The notes beneath the pieces are model-generated. The model did not search any database. It had not been told where the DNA came from and saw only the letters and a list, made by a program, of their open reading frames with translations. DNA of 64,000 nucleotides from Aerococcus tenax (lineage in GTDB: Bacteria; Bacillota; Bacilli; Lactobacillales; Aerococcaceae), in NCBI RefSeq assembly GCF_003286645.3, contig NZ_CP127382.2, positions 1,240,001 through 1,304,000 of the forward strand, given 5' to 3'. Shown here piece by piece: positions 24,501 through 33,213 of this stretch; the stretch's first letter is position 1; each line of letters starts with the position of its first letter. Made by a program: the position numbers and the translations under genes.

Positions 24501-24574
24501 CTCGGGGTAGCTCAGCTGGATAGAGCAACGGTCTTCTAAACCGTGGGTCGCGAGTTCGAATCTCGCTCTCGAGA
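24501..24574 (+). tRNA. tRNA-Arg (anticodon TCT)
   Basis: A 74-base cloverleaf can be drawn: acceptor CTCGGGG pairing with TCTCGAG (two G-U pairs), D arm GCTC/GAGC with AGCTGGATA loop, anticodon stem ACGGT/ACCGT with loop CTTCTAA giving anticodon TCT, a 5-base variable loop, and T arm GCGAG/CTCGC with loop TTCGAAT. The discriminator is A and CCA is not encoded. It decodes AGA/AGG arginine codons. The 5' base C and the two G-U acceptor pairs are somewhat unusual. Confidence 0.9.
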
Positions 24575-24609
24575 TAAACGAGTGCATAAAATAAACACTC
24601 AAGCAAGTT

Positions 24610-24644
24610 AAAAAGCTGGTAGATTAATTTCTACCAGCTTTTTT
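24610..24644 (+). terminator. Terminator after tRNA-Arg
   Basis: Strong hairpin: AAAAAGCTGGTAGA, 6-base loop, TCTACCAGCTTTTT followed by further T, 35 bases after the tRNA. Confidence 0.88.
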
Positions 24645-24716
24645 CTATAGATTGATTTTAAGAGACTTATGATAATAAAAATTTCATTTTGGTAATTAAC
24701 TTTGAGCAGTAGTGGC

Positions 24717-24868
24717 GCTTTGAAAGTTGGGTCTTAGCCATGACTAAGCAAGCGATGTGAAATATCGGCTAGTAGGCATCAGCCGTACTAGCCGTTTGAA
24801 GCTCGCTAGGCGAGAGACCTCGTGCTCGAGCCGGTGCCATGGCTTTTCAAGACCCAAACTTCAAAAGC
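24717..24868. repeat. Long imperfect inverted repeat with inner hairpins, downstream of hflX
   Basis: The outer arms (24717-24742 and 24838-24868) pair over about 24 bases with small bulges: GCTTTGAAAGTTGGGTCTT against AAGACCCAAACTTCAAAAGC, plus AGCCATG against CATGGCT. Inside lie hairpins CGGCTAGTA/TACTAGCCG (24766-24794) and CTCGC/GCGAG (24802-24814). No convincing ORF is present. It starts about 20 bases past the hflX stop. It could be a non-coding mobile repeat or a structured RNA; there is no T-run on either side to mark it as a simple terminator. Confidence 0.6.
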
Positions 24869-24890
24869 AGAACGGATGCTCCCTGTTCTT

Positions 24891-26123
24891 TTACTCTGTT
24901 TTAGGAAGCGGAAGATAGTCGGGCTTATAACCCATAATCTGATAAGATTCGCTTTCCCTATCGAATTCAAATTTTTCAATATAAAAACGGTTTTGATAAC
25001 CCAGCCACTCATTAGCTGCTTGGGGAGCGACTTGAACCGCAAAGGGTTGATAAATCGTCTTCACCTGGTCAATAATTACCTGACGTAAGGCTTCAATATC
25101 TTGGCTGTCCTGAGCCGACATCAAGAGGTGAGGACTAGACGGCGTAAGAACCTCTTGGTCTGACTCCACCTGGTCACGCTTATTATAGATATAAAGCTTG
25201 GGCAGGTCTTGCATATCCAAGTCATCCAATAATTGGTTGACCACAGCCTCCTGTTCTAAGGCAAAAGCCGAAGAGGCATCCACAACAATCATCAATAAGT
25301 CCACATTACGACTCTCTTCCAAAGTTGAATGAAAAGCATCGATAATCATGGGTGGCAGATCTTGGATAAAACCAACCGTATCTGTCAGGGTAATTTCAAA
25401 ATGATTAGGTAAACTAAATTTCCGCGTTAAAGGCGTTAAGGTAGCGAAAAGTTGGTCAGCCTGGTAGGTTTGGGCATCAGTTAAGGCATTTATCAAGGTG
25501 GATTTTCCAGCATTAGTATAGCCTAAGAGGCCGTTTTTAAATAGGCCTGACTTCTGCCGACGTTCCCGGGTTAATTCTCTTTGCTTTTCCACTTCTTTTA
25601 ACTCATGGCGGATTTTTTGAATTTCATTACGGAGAACACGGCGGTCTTGTTCCAACTTGGTTTCCCCTGGGCCCCGGGTACCAATCCCCCCACCGAGACG
25701 GGATAAGACTGTCCCCATCCCAGCTAATCGGGGTAAGAGGTATTCATTCTGGGCCAAGGCCACCTGCAACTTCCCTTCCTTAGACGTTGCCCGACTGGCA
25801 AAAATGTCTAGGATTAATTGGACCCGGTCAATGACGGGACAATCAATAGCCTCTTGCAGGTTACGGTTTTGTGAAGGCGACAATTGTTGATAGAAAATCA
25901 CCAAATCAATGTCTAACTCCTGGCTCAAATCATGGATTTCCCGAACCTTACCGCTCCCGATCAGGTAACGGGCATCTTCTTGGTCACGCTTCTGACTTTG
26001 CCGGCTGACCACTTGACCACCCGCAGTTTCTACTAAGGCTGCTAATTCATCCATTTGCATGGTGAAACGCAGGTCAGTGGTTTGTGGGAGTTGTAAACCG
26101 ATTATTAATACATTTTCTGGCAT
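24891..26123 (-). CDS. hflX: Ribosome-associated GTPase HflX
   Basis: This 410-residue protein has the HflX N-terminal domain with SRQSQKRDQEDARYLIGSGK, then the glycine-rich linker region GGGIGTRGPGETKLEQDRR (a diagnostic motif), a coiled coil, and the GTPase domain. The latter has G1 GYTNAGKST, G3 DTVGFIQDLPP and G4 YNKRD. The C-terminus is a short accessory domain. HflX splits stalled or hibernating 70S ribosomes under stress. It lies 19 bases downstream of miaA, as in many bacteria, and has a clear GGAGG site. Confidence 0.96.
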   Translation of the reverse strand: MPENVLIIGLQLPQTTDLRFTMQMDELAALVETAGGQVVSRQSQKRDQEDARYLIGSGKVREIHDLSQELDIDLVIFYQQLSPSQNRNLQEAIDCPVIDRVQLILDIFASRATSKEGKLQVALAQNEYLLPRLAGMGTVLSRLGGGIGTRGPGETKLEQDRRVLRNEIQKIRHELKEVEKQRELTRERRQKSGLFKNGLLGYTNAGKSTLINALTDAQTYQADQLFATLTPLTRKFSLPNHFEITLTDTVGFIQDLPPMIIDAFHSTLEESRNVDLLMIVVDASSAFALEQEAVVNQLLDDLDMQDLPKLYIYNKRDQVESDQEVLTPSSPHLLMSAQDSQDIEALRQVIIDQVKTIYQPFAVQVAPQAANEWLGYQNRFYIEKFEFDRESESYQIMGYKPDYLPLPKTE

Positions 26124-26142
26124 AGAAACCTCCTTTCACTCT

Positions 26143-27081
26143 CTATTCTTCTAGGAAAGCTGCCACATCACTAATTACAGTGGCTAAGCTATCCTCTTTT
26201 TCGACTAAATTATACCAGTGAACCTGGTCCATCCGATTCTTCAGCCAAGTCAACTGCCGTTTGGCATAATGTCTCGAATTTCGTTTCAGCCGGTTGAGGC
26301 TAGTATCTAAGTCCTCTTCCCCCCTTAAATAGGGAAAGACTTCCTTGTAGCCGATGGATTGTAAGCTTTGGCTTTTAGGATCTAGGTCTTGGTCTAAGAG
26401 CCACTGGGCTTCCAGAAGTAAACCCTGGTCGACCATCAAGTCCACCCTATAGTTAATGCGCTCATACAAACGCTGGCGATCGCAGTGAAGGCCTATGAAG
26501 TAATAGTCATAGGGGCTGTGATGGTCGTCATGGGTTTCCTTGGCTTGGGAGAAGAGTTGATCAGAAAAAGTTCCTACCTCTAGGGCGCGGATCACCCGCT
26601 TCACATTATTGGGATGGATCTTTTCCGCCGCTTGGGGATCTAAGTCCTCAAGCTTTTGGTGGAGGGCTTGGTTACCCTGATTAGCTGCAAAGGCTTCCAT
26701 TTGCCGTCTAAAGTCTGGCCGAGGCTCAACATGACCTCCTAAAGAGAGGTCAAAGAGAAAAGACTCAAGATAGAGTCCTGTTCCCCCAACTAAAATAGGC
26801 AAATCTTGGTCCGCTTTGATTTCTTCAACCGCCGATTCAGCATCCCGTTTAAAGTCAGCCACCGTATAAGGCTGGTCAACTGACCTGATATCGAGTAAAT
26901 GATGGGGAATCCCTTGTCGCTCATCTAGGGTCGCCTTGGCGGTACCGATATCTAAGCCCTGGTAAACTTGCATGGCGTCACCATTAATGACTTGACCATG
27001 AAAATGCTTGGCCAATTCAATACTTAGGGCGGTTTTACCTACGGCGGTAGGACCACCAATACAAATTAGCTTAGTCTTCAT
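26143..27081 (-). CDS. miaA: tRNA dimethylallyltransferase
   Basis: This 312-residue enzyme has the P-loop GPTAVGKTALSIELA at residues 10-24, DAMQVYQGLDIGTAK, PHHLLDI, GGTGLYLES and the RNRDAxHYAKRQLTWLKNR-type C-terminal motif (here RHYAKRQLTWLKNR). It adds a dimethylallyl group from DMAPP to A37 of tRNAs reading UNN codons. Its ATG overlaps the recN stop (ATGA), so translation is coupled. The substrate DMAPP links it loosely to ispA in the same gene string. Confidence 0.96.
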   Translation of the reverse strand: MKTKLICIGGPTAVGKTALSIELAKHFHGQVINGDAMQVYQGLDIGTAKATLDERQGIPHHLLDIRSVDQPYTVADFKRDAESAVEEIKADQDLPILVGGTGLYLESFLFDLSLGGHVEPRPDFRRQMEAFAANQGNQALHQKLEDLDPQAAEKIHPNNVKRVIRALEVGTFSDQLFSQAKETHDDHHSPYDYYFIGLHCDRQRLYERINYRVDLMVDQGLLLEAQWLLDQDLDPKSQSLQSIGYKEVFPYLRGEEDLDTSLNRLKRNSRHYAKRQLTWLKNRMDQVHWYNLVEKEDSLATVISDVAAFLEE

Positions 27082-28784
27082 GAATAATCTCGCCTTCTTT
27101 GTTGACGATAGTCTTGAGCTTGTTTCAACTGGTCTTGAGCAGCCCGGCGACTGGCTTCAGTCATGACTTCACCAGTCGTCATATGGCCAATCTCACCAAT
27201 CCGTTCCTCTTCATTCAAGCGACTCACTTGGGTTTGGGTCTGATCTTCATCACTAACTTTAGCGATATGTAATTGCTGGTCAGCCATAGCAGCCGCTTGG
27301 GGCAGGTGGGAAATACACAGGACTTGGGCTGATAAGGCAATCTCAAACATCTTGTTAGCAATAGCTTGGGCCACCCGTCCACTCACCCCGGTATCCACTT
27401 CGTCAAAGACCACCGTAGAAGTGGGTCGACTAGCCTGCAAGATGGCCTTAATGGCTAAAATAATCCGCGAGAGTTCCCCACCACTGGCAATTTTATGTAA
27501 GGGGCGCAAGGGTTCGCCAGGATTGGTTTGGATATAGAAGGTCACTTCATCCGCTCCGGAAGCAGCAAAGCTTTTTCTTTGTTTAAAGTCAACTGCAAAA
27601 CGGGTATTCTTCATATACAAGTCGGCCAGCTGTTCTTCAATGGCTGCTTCCAATTCTTCTGCCACTGTCAGGCGTTTGTGATGGAGAGCCTTGGCAGACT
27701 TGGCAATGGCTTGTTTAGCCTGCTTAAAGTCAGCCTCTAATTTTTCTTGATGGTTTTCCCGGTCTTGTAAGTCTTGGTAGTCCTTTTGGGCCTCTTGATA
27801 ATAGGCTAAGATTTCAGCAATCGACTTGCCATACTTATGCTTCAATTGGTCAATCGTGGCTAACCGTTCTTCAATCTGGTCCAGTCGTCTAGGATCATAG
27901 GATAAAGAGTCCAAGTTATCGCGGATACTGTAAGCCAGTTCCTGGACACTGTAGTAGGCGGATTGGGCTTGTTCATAATAAGCCTTATAATCACTATCCA
28001 AGTCTTCAATTTGTCCTAAAGCCTGGCTAGACTCACTCAGTAAGTCCACCGCATTGCCTTCCCCTTCTGACAAAGCATTGAGAGCCTGACCTAGGGAAGC
28101 AACAATGTTTTGATAGCTTTGGAGCTTTTGACGCTCTTCGGTTAATTCATCGTCCTCGCCCTCGACCAATTGGGCCAGTTCAATTTCATTAAGCTGAAAC
28201 TTCAATAAATCCAGACGTTGGGCCACTTCTTGCTCATTTAAGGCAAAATCTTTGATGGCTTTTTTAGCCTGGCGGTAGTTTTGATAGTCATTTTCGTAGG
28301 CTTCCTTCTCTTGGGCAATCCGCTTACCGGCATATTGGTCTAAGAGATCCAAGTGGTTTTTAGGGTCAAGTAAGGTTTGGTGTTCATTTTGCCCATGGAT
28401 TTCCAGTAAATAATCGCCCAATTCCTTGAGCAGAGAAACCGTTAAGGGCACGCCATTCACCTTGATGGTGTTACGCCCCTTTTGGTCTAAAGTCCGGGTA
28501 ATTAGTAATTGATCATCTTCAAAGGGGATCTCTTGGTCCTTGAGAAAGTCTCGCCCTGCTTGGGAAAAATCAGGTAGGTAAAAAATCCCCCGTAATTTTA
28601 AGGCCTTGGTTCCATAGCGGATAAAGTCGACTGACCCCCGGCCACCAGCTAAGAGCCCGAGAGCATCGATAATGATAGACTTCCCTGCCCCTGTTTCCCC
28701 GGTGAGGACCGTCATGCCTTCATCAAAGTCAATGGTCACTTGGTCGATAATGGCAAAATTTTCAATGACGATATTTTGTAACAT
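27078..28784 (-). CDS. recN: DNA repair protein RecN
   Basis: This 568-residue SMC-like protein has an N-terminal Walker A GETGAGKSIIIDALGLLAGG (around residues 29-48) with FIRYGTKALKLRGIF. A long coiled coil (roughly 150-370) surrounds the hinge, and the C-terminal half supplies the signature IASGGELSRIILAIKAIL, Walker B TVVFDEVDTGVSGRVAQAI and a D-loop/His segment CISHLPQAAAMA. It acts in double-strand break repair and natural transformation. The neighbouring order tlyA-recN-miaA-hflX is sensible for the group. Confidence 0.96.
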   Translation of the reverse strand: MLQNIVIENFAIIDQVTIDFDEGMTVLTGETGAGKSIIIDALGLLAGGRGSVDFIRYGTKALKLRGIFYLPDFSQAGRDFLKDQEIPFEDDQLLITRTLDQKGRNTIKVNGVPLTVSLLKELGDYLLEIHGQNEHQTLLDPKNHLDLLDQYAGKRIAQEKEAYENDYQNYRQAKKAIKDFALNEQEVAQRLDLLKFQLNEIELAQLVEGEDDELTEERQKLQSYQNIVASLGQALNALSEGEGNAVDLLSESSQALGQIEDLDSDYKAYYEQAQSAYYSVQELAYSIRDNLDSLSYDPRRLDQIEERLATIDQLKHKYGKSIAEILAYYQEAQKDYQDLQDRENHQEKLEADFKQAKQAIAKSAKALHHKRLTVAEELEAAIEEQLADLYMKNTRFAVDFKQRKSFAASGADEVTFYIQTNPGEPLRPLHKIASGGELSRIILAIKAILQASRPTSTVVFDEVDTGVSGRVAQAIANKMFEIALSAQVLCISHLPQAAAMADQQLHIAKVSDEDQTQTQVSRLNEEERIGEIGHMTTGEVMTEASRRAAQDQLKQAQDYRQQRRRDYS

Positions 28785-28799
28785 GACCCCTTTTCCTTT

Positions 28800-29618
28800 C
28801 TAGTGAAATTGTTGGTGGGCAGCTTGGACGACTTCCTGACTATTGACTGAGTCGACAATTTCTCCCTGATGGTCTTCTTGGTGGTTTTGGAGCAAGGTTA
28901 AAAACTCGATATTTCCCGTTCCGCCAGTAATTGGGGAATAGGTCAGGTCTAAGACATCGTAGCCCATTTCAGTTGCTGCTTGGAAGATCATTTCAATAAC
29001 TTCTTCATGGATTTTTCCGTCCCGGACTAAGCCTTTCTTGCCTACCTTATCCTTGCCCGCTTCAAATTGAGGTTTAATCAAGGCCACCACCTTGCCTTGG
29101 TCTTTAAGGATGGCTTTAAGGGGCGGCAGGATGAGTTTTAAGGAGATGAAGGAAACATCGATAACCGCAATATCTGGCACGCCTTCAGTGAAGTCTTCCG
29201 GTTGGCTGTAACGGAAATTGGTCTGTTCCATCACGGTCACCCGGTCATCATTACGGATCTTCCAATCCAGTTGGTTGGTTCCCACATCCAAGGCATAGGA
29301 ATGGACTGCTCCGTTTTGCAGAGCCACATCGGTAAAGCCTCCGGTAGAAGAACCGATATCCAAGACATTCAAACCGGAAAAATCTAGGCCAAATTCCTTG
29401 ATGGCCTTTTCCAATTTGAAGCCCCCCCGGGACACATAGGGCAGTTCATGGCCCTTTCTTTCTAGGACCGATTCGACGGGAATTTTTTCTCCGGCCTTGT
29501 CAATTCGTTCTTGTTTTTCATTATAGATCTTGCCCGCCATGATTAGACGCTTAGCCTTTTCCCTGGAATCGGCTAGCCCTTGGCGGACCACCATAATATC
29601 TGCACGTTCTTTTGTCAT
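28800..29618 (-). CDS. tlyA: TlyA-family rRNA 2'-O-methyltransferase / putative hemolysin
   Basis: This 272-residue protein has an N-terminal S4 RNA-binding domain (residues 4-65, with GLADSREKAKRLIMAGKIY) and an FtsJ/RrmJ-type methyltransferase domain. SAM motif I is NVLDIGSSTGGFTDVALQNG, followed by ALDVGTNQLDWKIRNDDRV, DVSFISLKLILPP and ALIKPQFEAG. TlyA enzymes methylate ribose in 16S and 23S rRNA; the hemolysin label is historical. It sits between ispA and recN with short spacers, as in Bacillus (yqxC). Confidence 0.94.
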   Translation of the reverse strand: MTKERADIMVVRQGLADSREKAKRLIMAGKIYNEKQERIDKAGEKIPVESVLERKGHELPYVSRGGFKLEKAIKEFGLDFSGLNVLDIGSSTGGFTDVALQNGAVHSYALDVGTNQLDWKIRNDDRVTVMEQTNFRYSQPEDFTEGVPDIAVIDVSFISLKLILPPLKAILKDQGKVVALIKPQFEAGKDKVGKKGLVRDGKIHEEVIEMIFQAATEMGYDVLDLTYSPITGGTGNIEFLTLLQNHQEDHQGEIVDSVNSQEVVQAAHQQFH

Positions 29619-29620
29619 GG

Positions 29621-30520
29621 CTATCCCTTTCCATAATCCATGCTGAGGTAATTGAGAAAGTCGCTTAATAATTCAGGATCAAAGTCCTCTGATTGACTGC
29701 TTAAATCATCCAGGGCAGCTTGGCAGGCTTGGCGTTCATTATCCAAAGCATCAAGAGCCCCCTCTTTACCGAGGAGACTAGGATAAGTATTCTTATCACT
29801 GTCTAGGTCCCCGTGCGACTTCTTGCCCCGTTCTTCATCCGTCCACATGACTTCTTGGAGGTCGTTTTGAATTTGATAGGCAATGCCAAAGTGCTTAGCA
29901 TATCTAGCTAACGAATCCTTAGCAGCCGTGTCAAGATTCATAATTAAAGCGGGAGCCATGATGGCAAAGTATATCAGGGCACCGGTCTTCTTAGCATGTA
30001 AGTTTTTAAGTTCTTCGATTTTTAACTGCTTTTCTTCACTAGCCATATCCATAATCTGTCCGTCTACCATGCCTGACTTGCCCGCCGCTTGGGCTAAGAG
30101 TTGGACTAGTTGGAGACTGAGCTTAGGATCAATGTCTGCTTGCCCTTGGCTTAAGACTTCAAAGGCTAGGGTCAATAAGGCATCCCCCGCTAAGATAGCC
30201 GTGGCTTCGTCAAACTTCTTATGGTTGGTGAGTTGGCCGCGACGGTAGTCATCATTATCCATGGCCGGTAAATCGTCATGGATCAAGGAATAGGTATGGA
30301 TATATTCCAGCGCACAGGCTGGCGCCAGACCTAAGTGATAATCATAGCCAAAACTCGCTAACGTGGCTAATAAGAGGCTAGGACGGAGGCGTTTGCCCCC
30401 ATTTTCTAAGGAATAGCGCATAGAAGCTAGCAAACTGTCCTGGCTATCCTGACCTAAGTGGTCGATTAATGCCGCCTCTAAATCACTGTTAATGCTTTGG
30501 CGGAAGCTCTTCAAATCCAT
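29621..30520 (-). CDS. ispA: Polyprenyl diphosphate (farnesyl/geranylgeranyl) synthase
   Basis: This 299-residue all-helical prenyltransferase has the first Asp-rich motif intact in HDDLPAMDNDDYRRG (around residues 80-95), preceded by GGKRLRPSL. The second Asp-rich motif, normally DDxxD after QIQ, reads QIQNDLQEV here, so two of its three acidic positions are changed. The KKSHGDLDSDKNTYPSLLG segment is typical of IspA. It condenses IPP with allylic diphosphates to supply undecaprenyl and other isoprenoids. It overlaps xseB by the TAATG stop-start. The substitution may alter rate or product length. Confidence 0.92.
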   Translation of the reverse strand: MDLKSFRQSINSDLEAALIDHLGQDSQDSLLASMRYSLENGGKRLRPSLLLATLASFGYDYHLGLAPACALEYIHTYSLIHDDLPAMDNDDYRRGQLTNHKKFDEATAILAGDALLTLAFEVLSQGQADIDPKLSLQLVQLLAQAAGKSGMVDGQIMDMASEEKQLKIEELKNLHAKKTGALIYFAIMAPALIMNLDTAAKDSLARYAKHFGIAYQIQNDLQEVMWTDEERGKKSHGDLDSDKNTYPSLLGKEGALDALDNERQACQAALDDLSSQSEDFDPELLSDFLNYLSMDYGKG

Positions 30521-30765
30521 TATTGGTCCTCATTTCCCTTAGCAACTTCAAATTCTTCCAATTCATCCTGGTCGTTCATGAGTTTAGCCATGGTTTTTTC
30601 GGCATTTTCTAAGCTTTGGCTACAGTAATTAGAGAGCTTGACCCCCCTTTGAAAGGCATCCATGGATTCTTTCAGAGGGATGTCGCCGTTTTGTAGTTGA
30701 GCGACAATGCCTTCCAATTCCTTTAAAGCTTCTTCAAAGCTGAGTTCCTCAATCTTACTATTCAT
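30520..30765 (-). CDS. xseB: Exodeoxyribonuclease VII small subunit
   Basis: The start is set at the third of three consecutive ATGs (30765), 7 bases after AAGGAG, giving 81 residues, the normal XseB size. The sequence ELSFEEALKELEGIVAQLQN followed by GDIPLKESMDAFQRGVKL and the acidic C-terminus are classic XseB. It forms the small subunit of exonuclease VII. It overlaps the end of xseA (8 bases) and the start of ispA (3 bases). Confidence 0.96.
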   Translation of the reverse strand: MNSKIEELSFEEALKELEGIVAQLQNGDIPLKESMDAFQRGVKLSNYCSQSLENAEKTMAKLMNDQDELEEFEVAKGNEDQ

Positions 30766-32143
30766 CATCATTCTCCTTATTCTGTAATGGCTGTAGAGCT
30801 TCTTTCTTGGATCCAATAACCTGACTGTTTAAGTAACCATCAGCTAGTCTGAGCTGGACATTATCGCCAATAGTCACTTGGTCAACCGATTCCACCGGTA
30901 CCTGGTTCTTACTTAAGTAGACATAGCCGCCCGATAAACGCTTGAGGGGAGACAAGAGGTCTAACTTACCCGCCAATTGCTGTAATTGGTATTGCTTACG
31001 TTCCAGGAGTTGCCCTTGGACTTGGCGTAATGACTCACCTAGACTGGCTAACTTGTGCTTGTTTTCTAAGACTAATAGTTTAGGACTCAAACCTTGTAAT
31101 TCCGATTGGACCTGTCTCAGTCGCCGTTCCTCTTGGTAGAGCTTGTTAGACACTAGGTCATTCAAACGATTATCTAAGTCGGCCAACTTGAGCCGGTAAC
31201 CGTCATACATCTTCTCGGGTTGCTTGAATAGATAAGATGACTTGACTTGCTCTAAGCGGTGCTTGAAGTAGTTCAAACGGTTGAGTTGGATTTGAACCAG
31301 CCGCTGCTTATAGTCGTTAATAGTAAAGATTAGGTCATTGAGAACTGGAGTTGCCAGTTCAGCCGCCGCTGTTGGGGTAGCCGCCCGCTGGTCACTGACA
31401 TAGTCCGACAAGGTTGTATCAGTTTCGTGGCCAATGGATGAGATGACTGGCGTTTGACAAGCAGCAATAGCTCGGACAACTTCCTCTTCATTAAAACACC
31501 ACAAGTCTTCAATAGAACCCCCACCCCGACCAATAATAATAGTATCGTATTCCCCACTTTGGTCAGCTCTTTGCAGGTTCTTAACAATGCTCTTGGCAGC
31601 TTGTTGGCCTTGGACCACGGTCGGATAGAGGACAATCTGGACAATGGGATAGCGACGTCTAGCGGTGGTAATAATATCGCGAATGACTGCCCCCGATGGT
31701 GAGGTTACGACCGCAATCCGCTTGGGGTACTTAGGGATGGGCTTAGCTTCAAAAGTAAAGAGCCCTTCTTCGCCTAGTTTCTGCTTCAATTGTTCAAAGC
31801 GGACATAAAATTGACCGATCCCATCGGGCTGGATATGGTCAATAATGATGGAATAGCGGCCCGTTTTTTCATAGAGGCTCAGTCTGCCGATGACTTGGAC
31901 CTTCATCCCATCTTCTAAGTCGAAATTAAGTTTGGAAAATGTTCCCCGAAAGATAATGGAAGAAATATAAGCGTCGTCATCCTTGAGACCAAAATATTGG
32001 TGCTTATTCTTGCCCCGGTTACGGAAGCCTGACACCTCGCCCACCAAATGGACCGTTTGCATATAGGGGTCACGGTCAAACTTGGCCTTAATGTACTTGG
32101 TTAATTGCGAGACCGAGAGATACTGGTCTTGGGCATCATTCAT
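30758..32143 (-). CDS. xseA: Exodeoxyribonuclease VII large subunit
   Basis: This 461-residue protein has an N-terminal OB-fold (SVSQLTKYIKAKFDRDPYMQ; VGEVSGFRNRGKNKHQYFGL; MKVQVIGRLSLYEKTGRYSI). The catalytic domain follows with RIAVVTSPSGAVIRDIITTA, GRGGGSIEDLWCFNEEEVVR and PVISSIGHETDTTLSDYVSD, DQRAATPTAAAEL. A long coiled coil then carries the XseB binding sites. It degrades single-stranded DNA in repair. Start overlaps folD by 8 bases. Confidence 0.97.
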   Translation of the reverse strand: MNDAQDQYLSVSQLTKYIKAKFDRDPYMQTVHLVGEVSGFRNRGKNKHQYFGLKDDDAYISSIIFRGTFSKLNFDLEDGMKVQVIGRLSLYEKTGRYSIIIDHIQPDGIGQFYVRFEQLKQKLGEEGLFTFEAKPIPKYPKRIAVVTSPSGAVIRDIITTARRRYPIVQIVLYPTVVQGQQAAKSIVKNLQRADQSGEYDTIIIGRGGGSIEDLWCFNEEEVVRAIAACQTPVISSIGHETDTTLSDYVSDQRAATPTAAAELATPVLNDLIFTINDYKQRLVQIQLNRLNYFKHRLEQVKSSYLFKQPEKMYDGYRLKLADLDNRLNDLVSNKLYQEERRLRQVQSELQGLSPKLLVLENKHKLASLGESLRQVQGQLLERKQYQLQQLAGKLDLLSPLKRLSGGYVYLSKNQVPVESVDQVTIGDNVQLRLADGYLNSQVIGSKKEALQPLQNKENDDE

Positions 32144-32987
32144 TCATAACCCTCGTTTCTATGGCGCGGATTAACTGGTCAAAGATCAAGGTTGTGGTTA
32201 AGGGGCCTACCCCACCCGGAACTGGGGTCAGGAAACCTGCCTTACTTTCTAAGGCTTCGAAATCCACATCCCCGCTGACTTTTCCCTTTTCATCATAGTT
32301 GGTCCCAATGTCAATGACTACTGCGCCCTCCTTAACCATATCCGCTTGGATAAAGTGGGACTTACCGATCGCCACACAGAGGATATCGGCTGCTTGGGTA
32401 ATGGCTGTTAAATCTTTGGTGTGGGAATGGCAGACGGTAACGGTAGCGTGGCGAGAGAGGAGTAATTGGGACAAGGGCTTACCAACAATATTACTGCGGC
32501 CGATAACTACGGCTTGCTTACCCGCAATCTCAATTCCGGAAGCTTCGATTAGACGCAAGGCTGAGAGGGCTGTATTTGGAATCATCTTAGGGGTTCCTTT
32601 TAATAAATAGCCCAGGTTGAGAGGATGGAGGCCATCCAAGTCTTTTTCTGGGGCGATGGCTTCAATCACTGCTTGTTCATTGATATGCTTAGGCAGGGGC
32701 ATTTCCACCATAACACCGTGGACATTAGGGTCAGCATTCTTTTCTTTAATGGCTTGGACCAGTTCCTCAGTCGAAGTGGCTTCTTTTAGGGAGATAAAAT
32801 CATAGGTCACCCCTAATTTTTCCGCTAGACGGCCTTTAACCTTAGCATAGGCAGCACTGGCATCATCACTCTCCACTAGAAAGGTCACCATCCGTGGCTG
32901 AATGCCCTGGTCTTTTAAGGCGGCCACCCGCTGGCTTAAGTCAGCCTTCAGGGGCTCTGTAATCGTCTTCGCTTGCAATGCTTGCAT
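32136..32987 (-). CDS. folD: Methylenetetrahydrofolate dehydrogenase/cyclohydrolase
   Basis: This 283-residue protein has the catalytic Tyr/Lys region SAAYAKVKGRLAEKLGVTYD (YxxxK), HGVMVEMPLPKHI, DLDGLHPLNLG, the Rossmann segment GKQAVVIGRSNIVGKPLSQL and the C-terminal TPVPGGVGPLTTTLIFDQLI. It interconverts methylene-, methenyl- and formyl-tetrahydrofolate for purine and thymidylate synthesis. It leads the folD-xseA-xseB-ispA string. A long hairpin ending in a T-run lies between nusB and folD. Confidence 0.97.
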   Translation of the reverse strand: MQALQAKTITEPLKADLSQRVAALKDQGIQPRMVTFLVESDDASAAYAKVKGRLAEKLGVTYDFISLKEATSTEELVQAIKEKNADPNVHGVMVEMPLPKHINEQAVIEAIAPEKDLDGLHPLNLGYLLKGTPKMIPNTALSALRLIEASGIEIAGKQAVVIGRSNIVGKPLSQLLLSRHATVTVCHSHTKDLTAITQAADILCVAIGKSHFIQADMVKEGAVVIDIGTNYDEKGKVSGDVDFEALESKAGFLTPVPGGVGPLTTTLIFDQLIRAIETRVMNE

Positions 32988-33071
32988 GTTATCGCTCCAT
33001 TCACTTTACAAATTCTCTTACCACTAAGTATATAAGAATTTTCCCTAAAACAAAAGTCAGGAAAACAGGTC

Positions 33072-33153
33072 AAAAAAGCCCTGAACCACTAGGACAAACC
33101 CAGGCCGGCAGTTACAACTACCTGCTATGGTTCACCCAGTGGTGGTCAGGGCT
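33072..33153 (-). terminator. Rod-like hairpin with T-run between nusB and folD
   Basis: On the minus strand the arms AGCCCTGA-cc-ACCACT and AGTGGTTCAGGGCT pair over 14 bases and end in TTTTTT, so this is at least a terminator for the efp-nusB side. The roughly 47 bases between the arms also pair in blocks (GG/CC, AACC/GGTT, GGTAGT/ACTGCC around a TGTA tetraloop), giving an extended rod. It could be a folD leader attenuator. Confidence 0.65.
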
Positions 33154-33213
33154 GACTATTAAAGCACATATTTATTTAACAAGAGGCCTTGATAAAATCA
33201 CCAATGACCTTAA

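Noticed and set aside
24822..25088. 88-codon plus-strand ORF at the end of hflX
   Set aside because: Overlaps the structured repeat and the hflX 3' end; no ribosome binding site.
33072..33153. ZTP or tetrahydrofolate riboswitch before folD
   Set aside because: Only a CCTGGG stretch resembles the ZTP core; the conserved 5' part and the pseudoknot arrangement were not found. Kept only as a structured terminator.
33072..33153. SRP RNA
   Set aside because: Length and rod shape are suggestive, but the conserved GGAAGGAAGCAG-type apical loop is absent on both strands.
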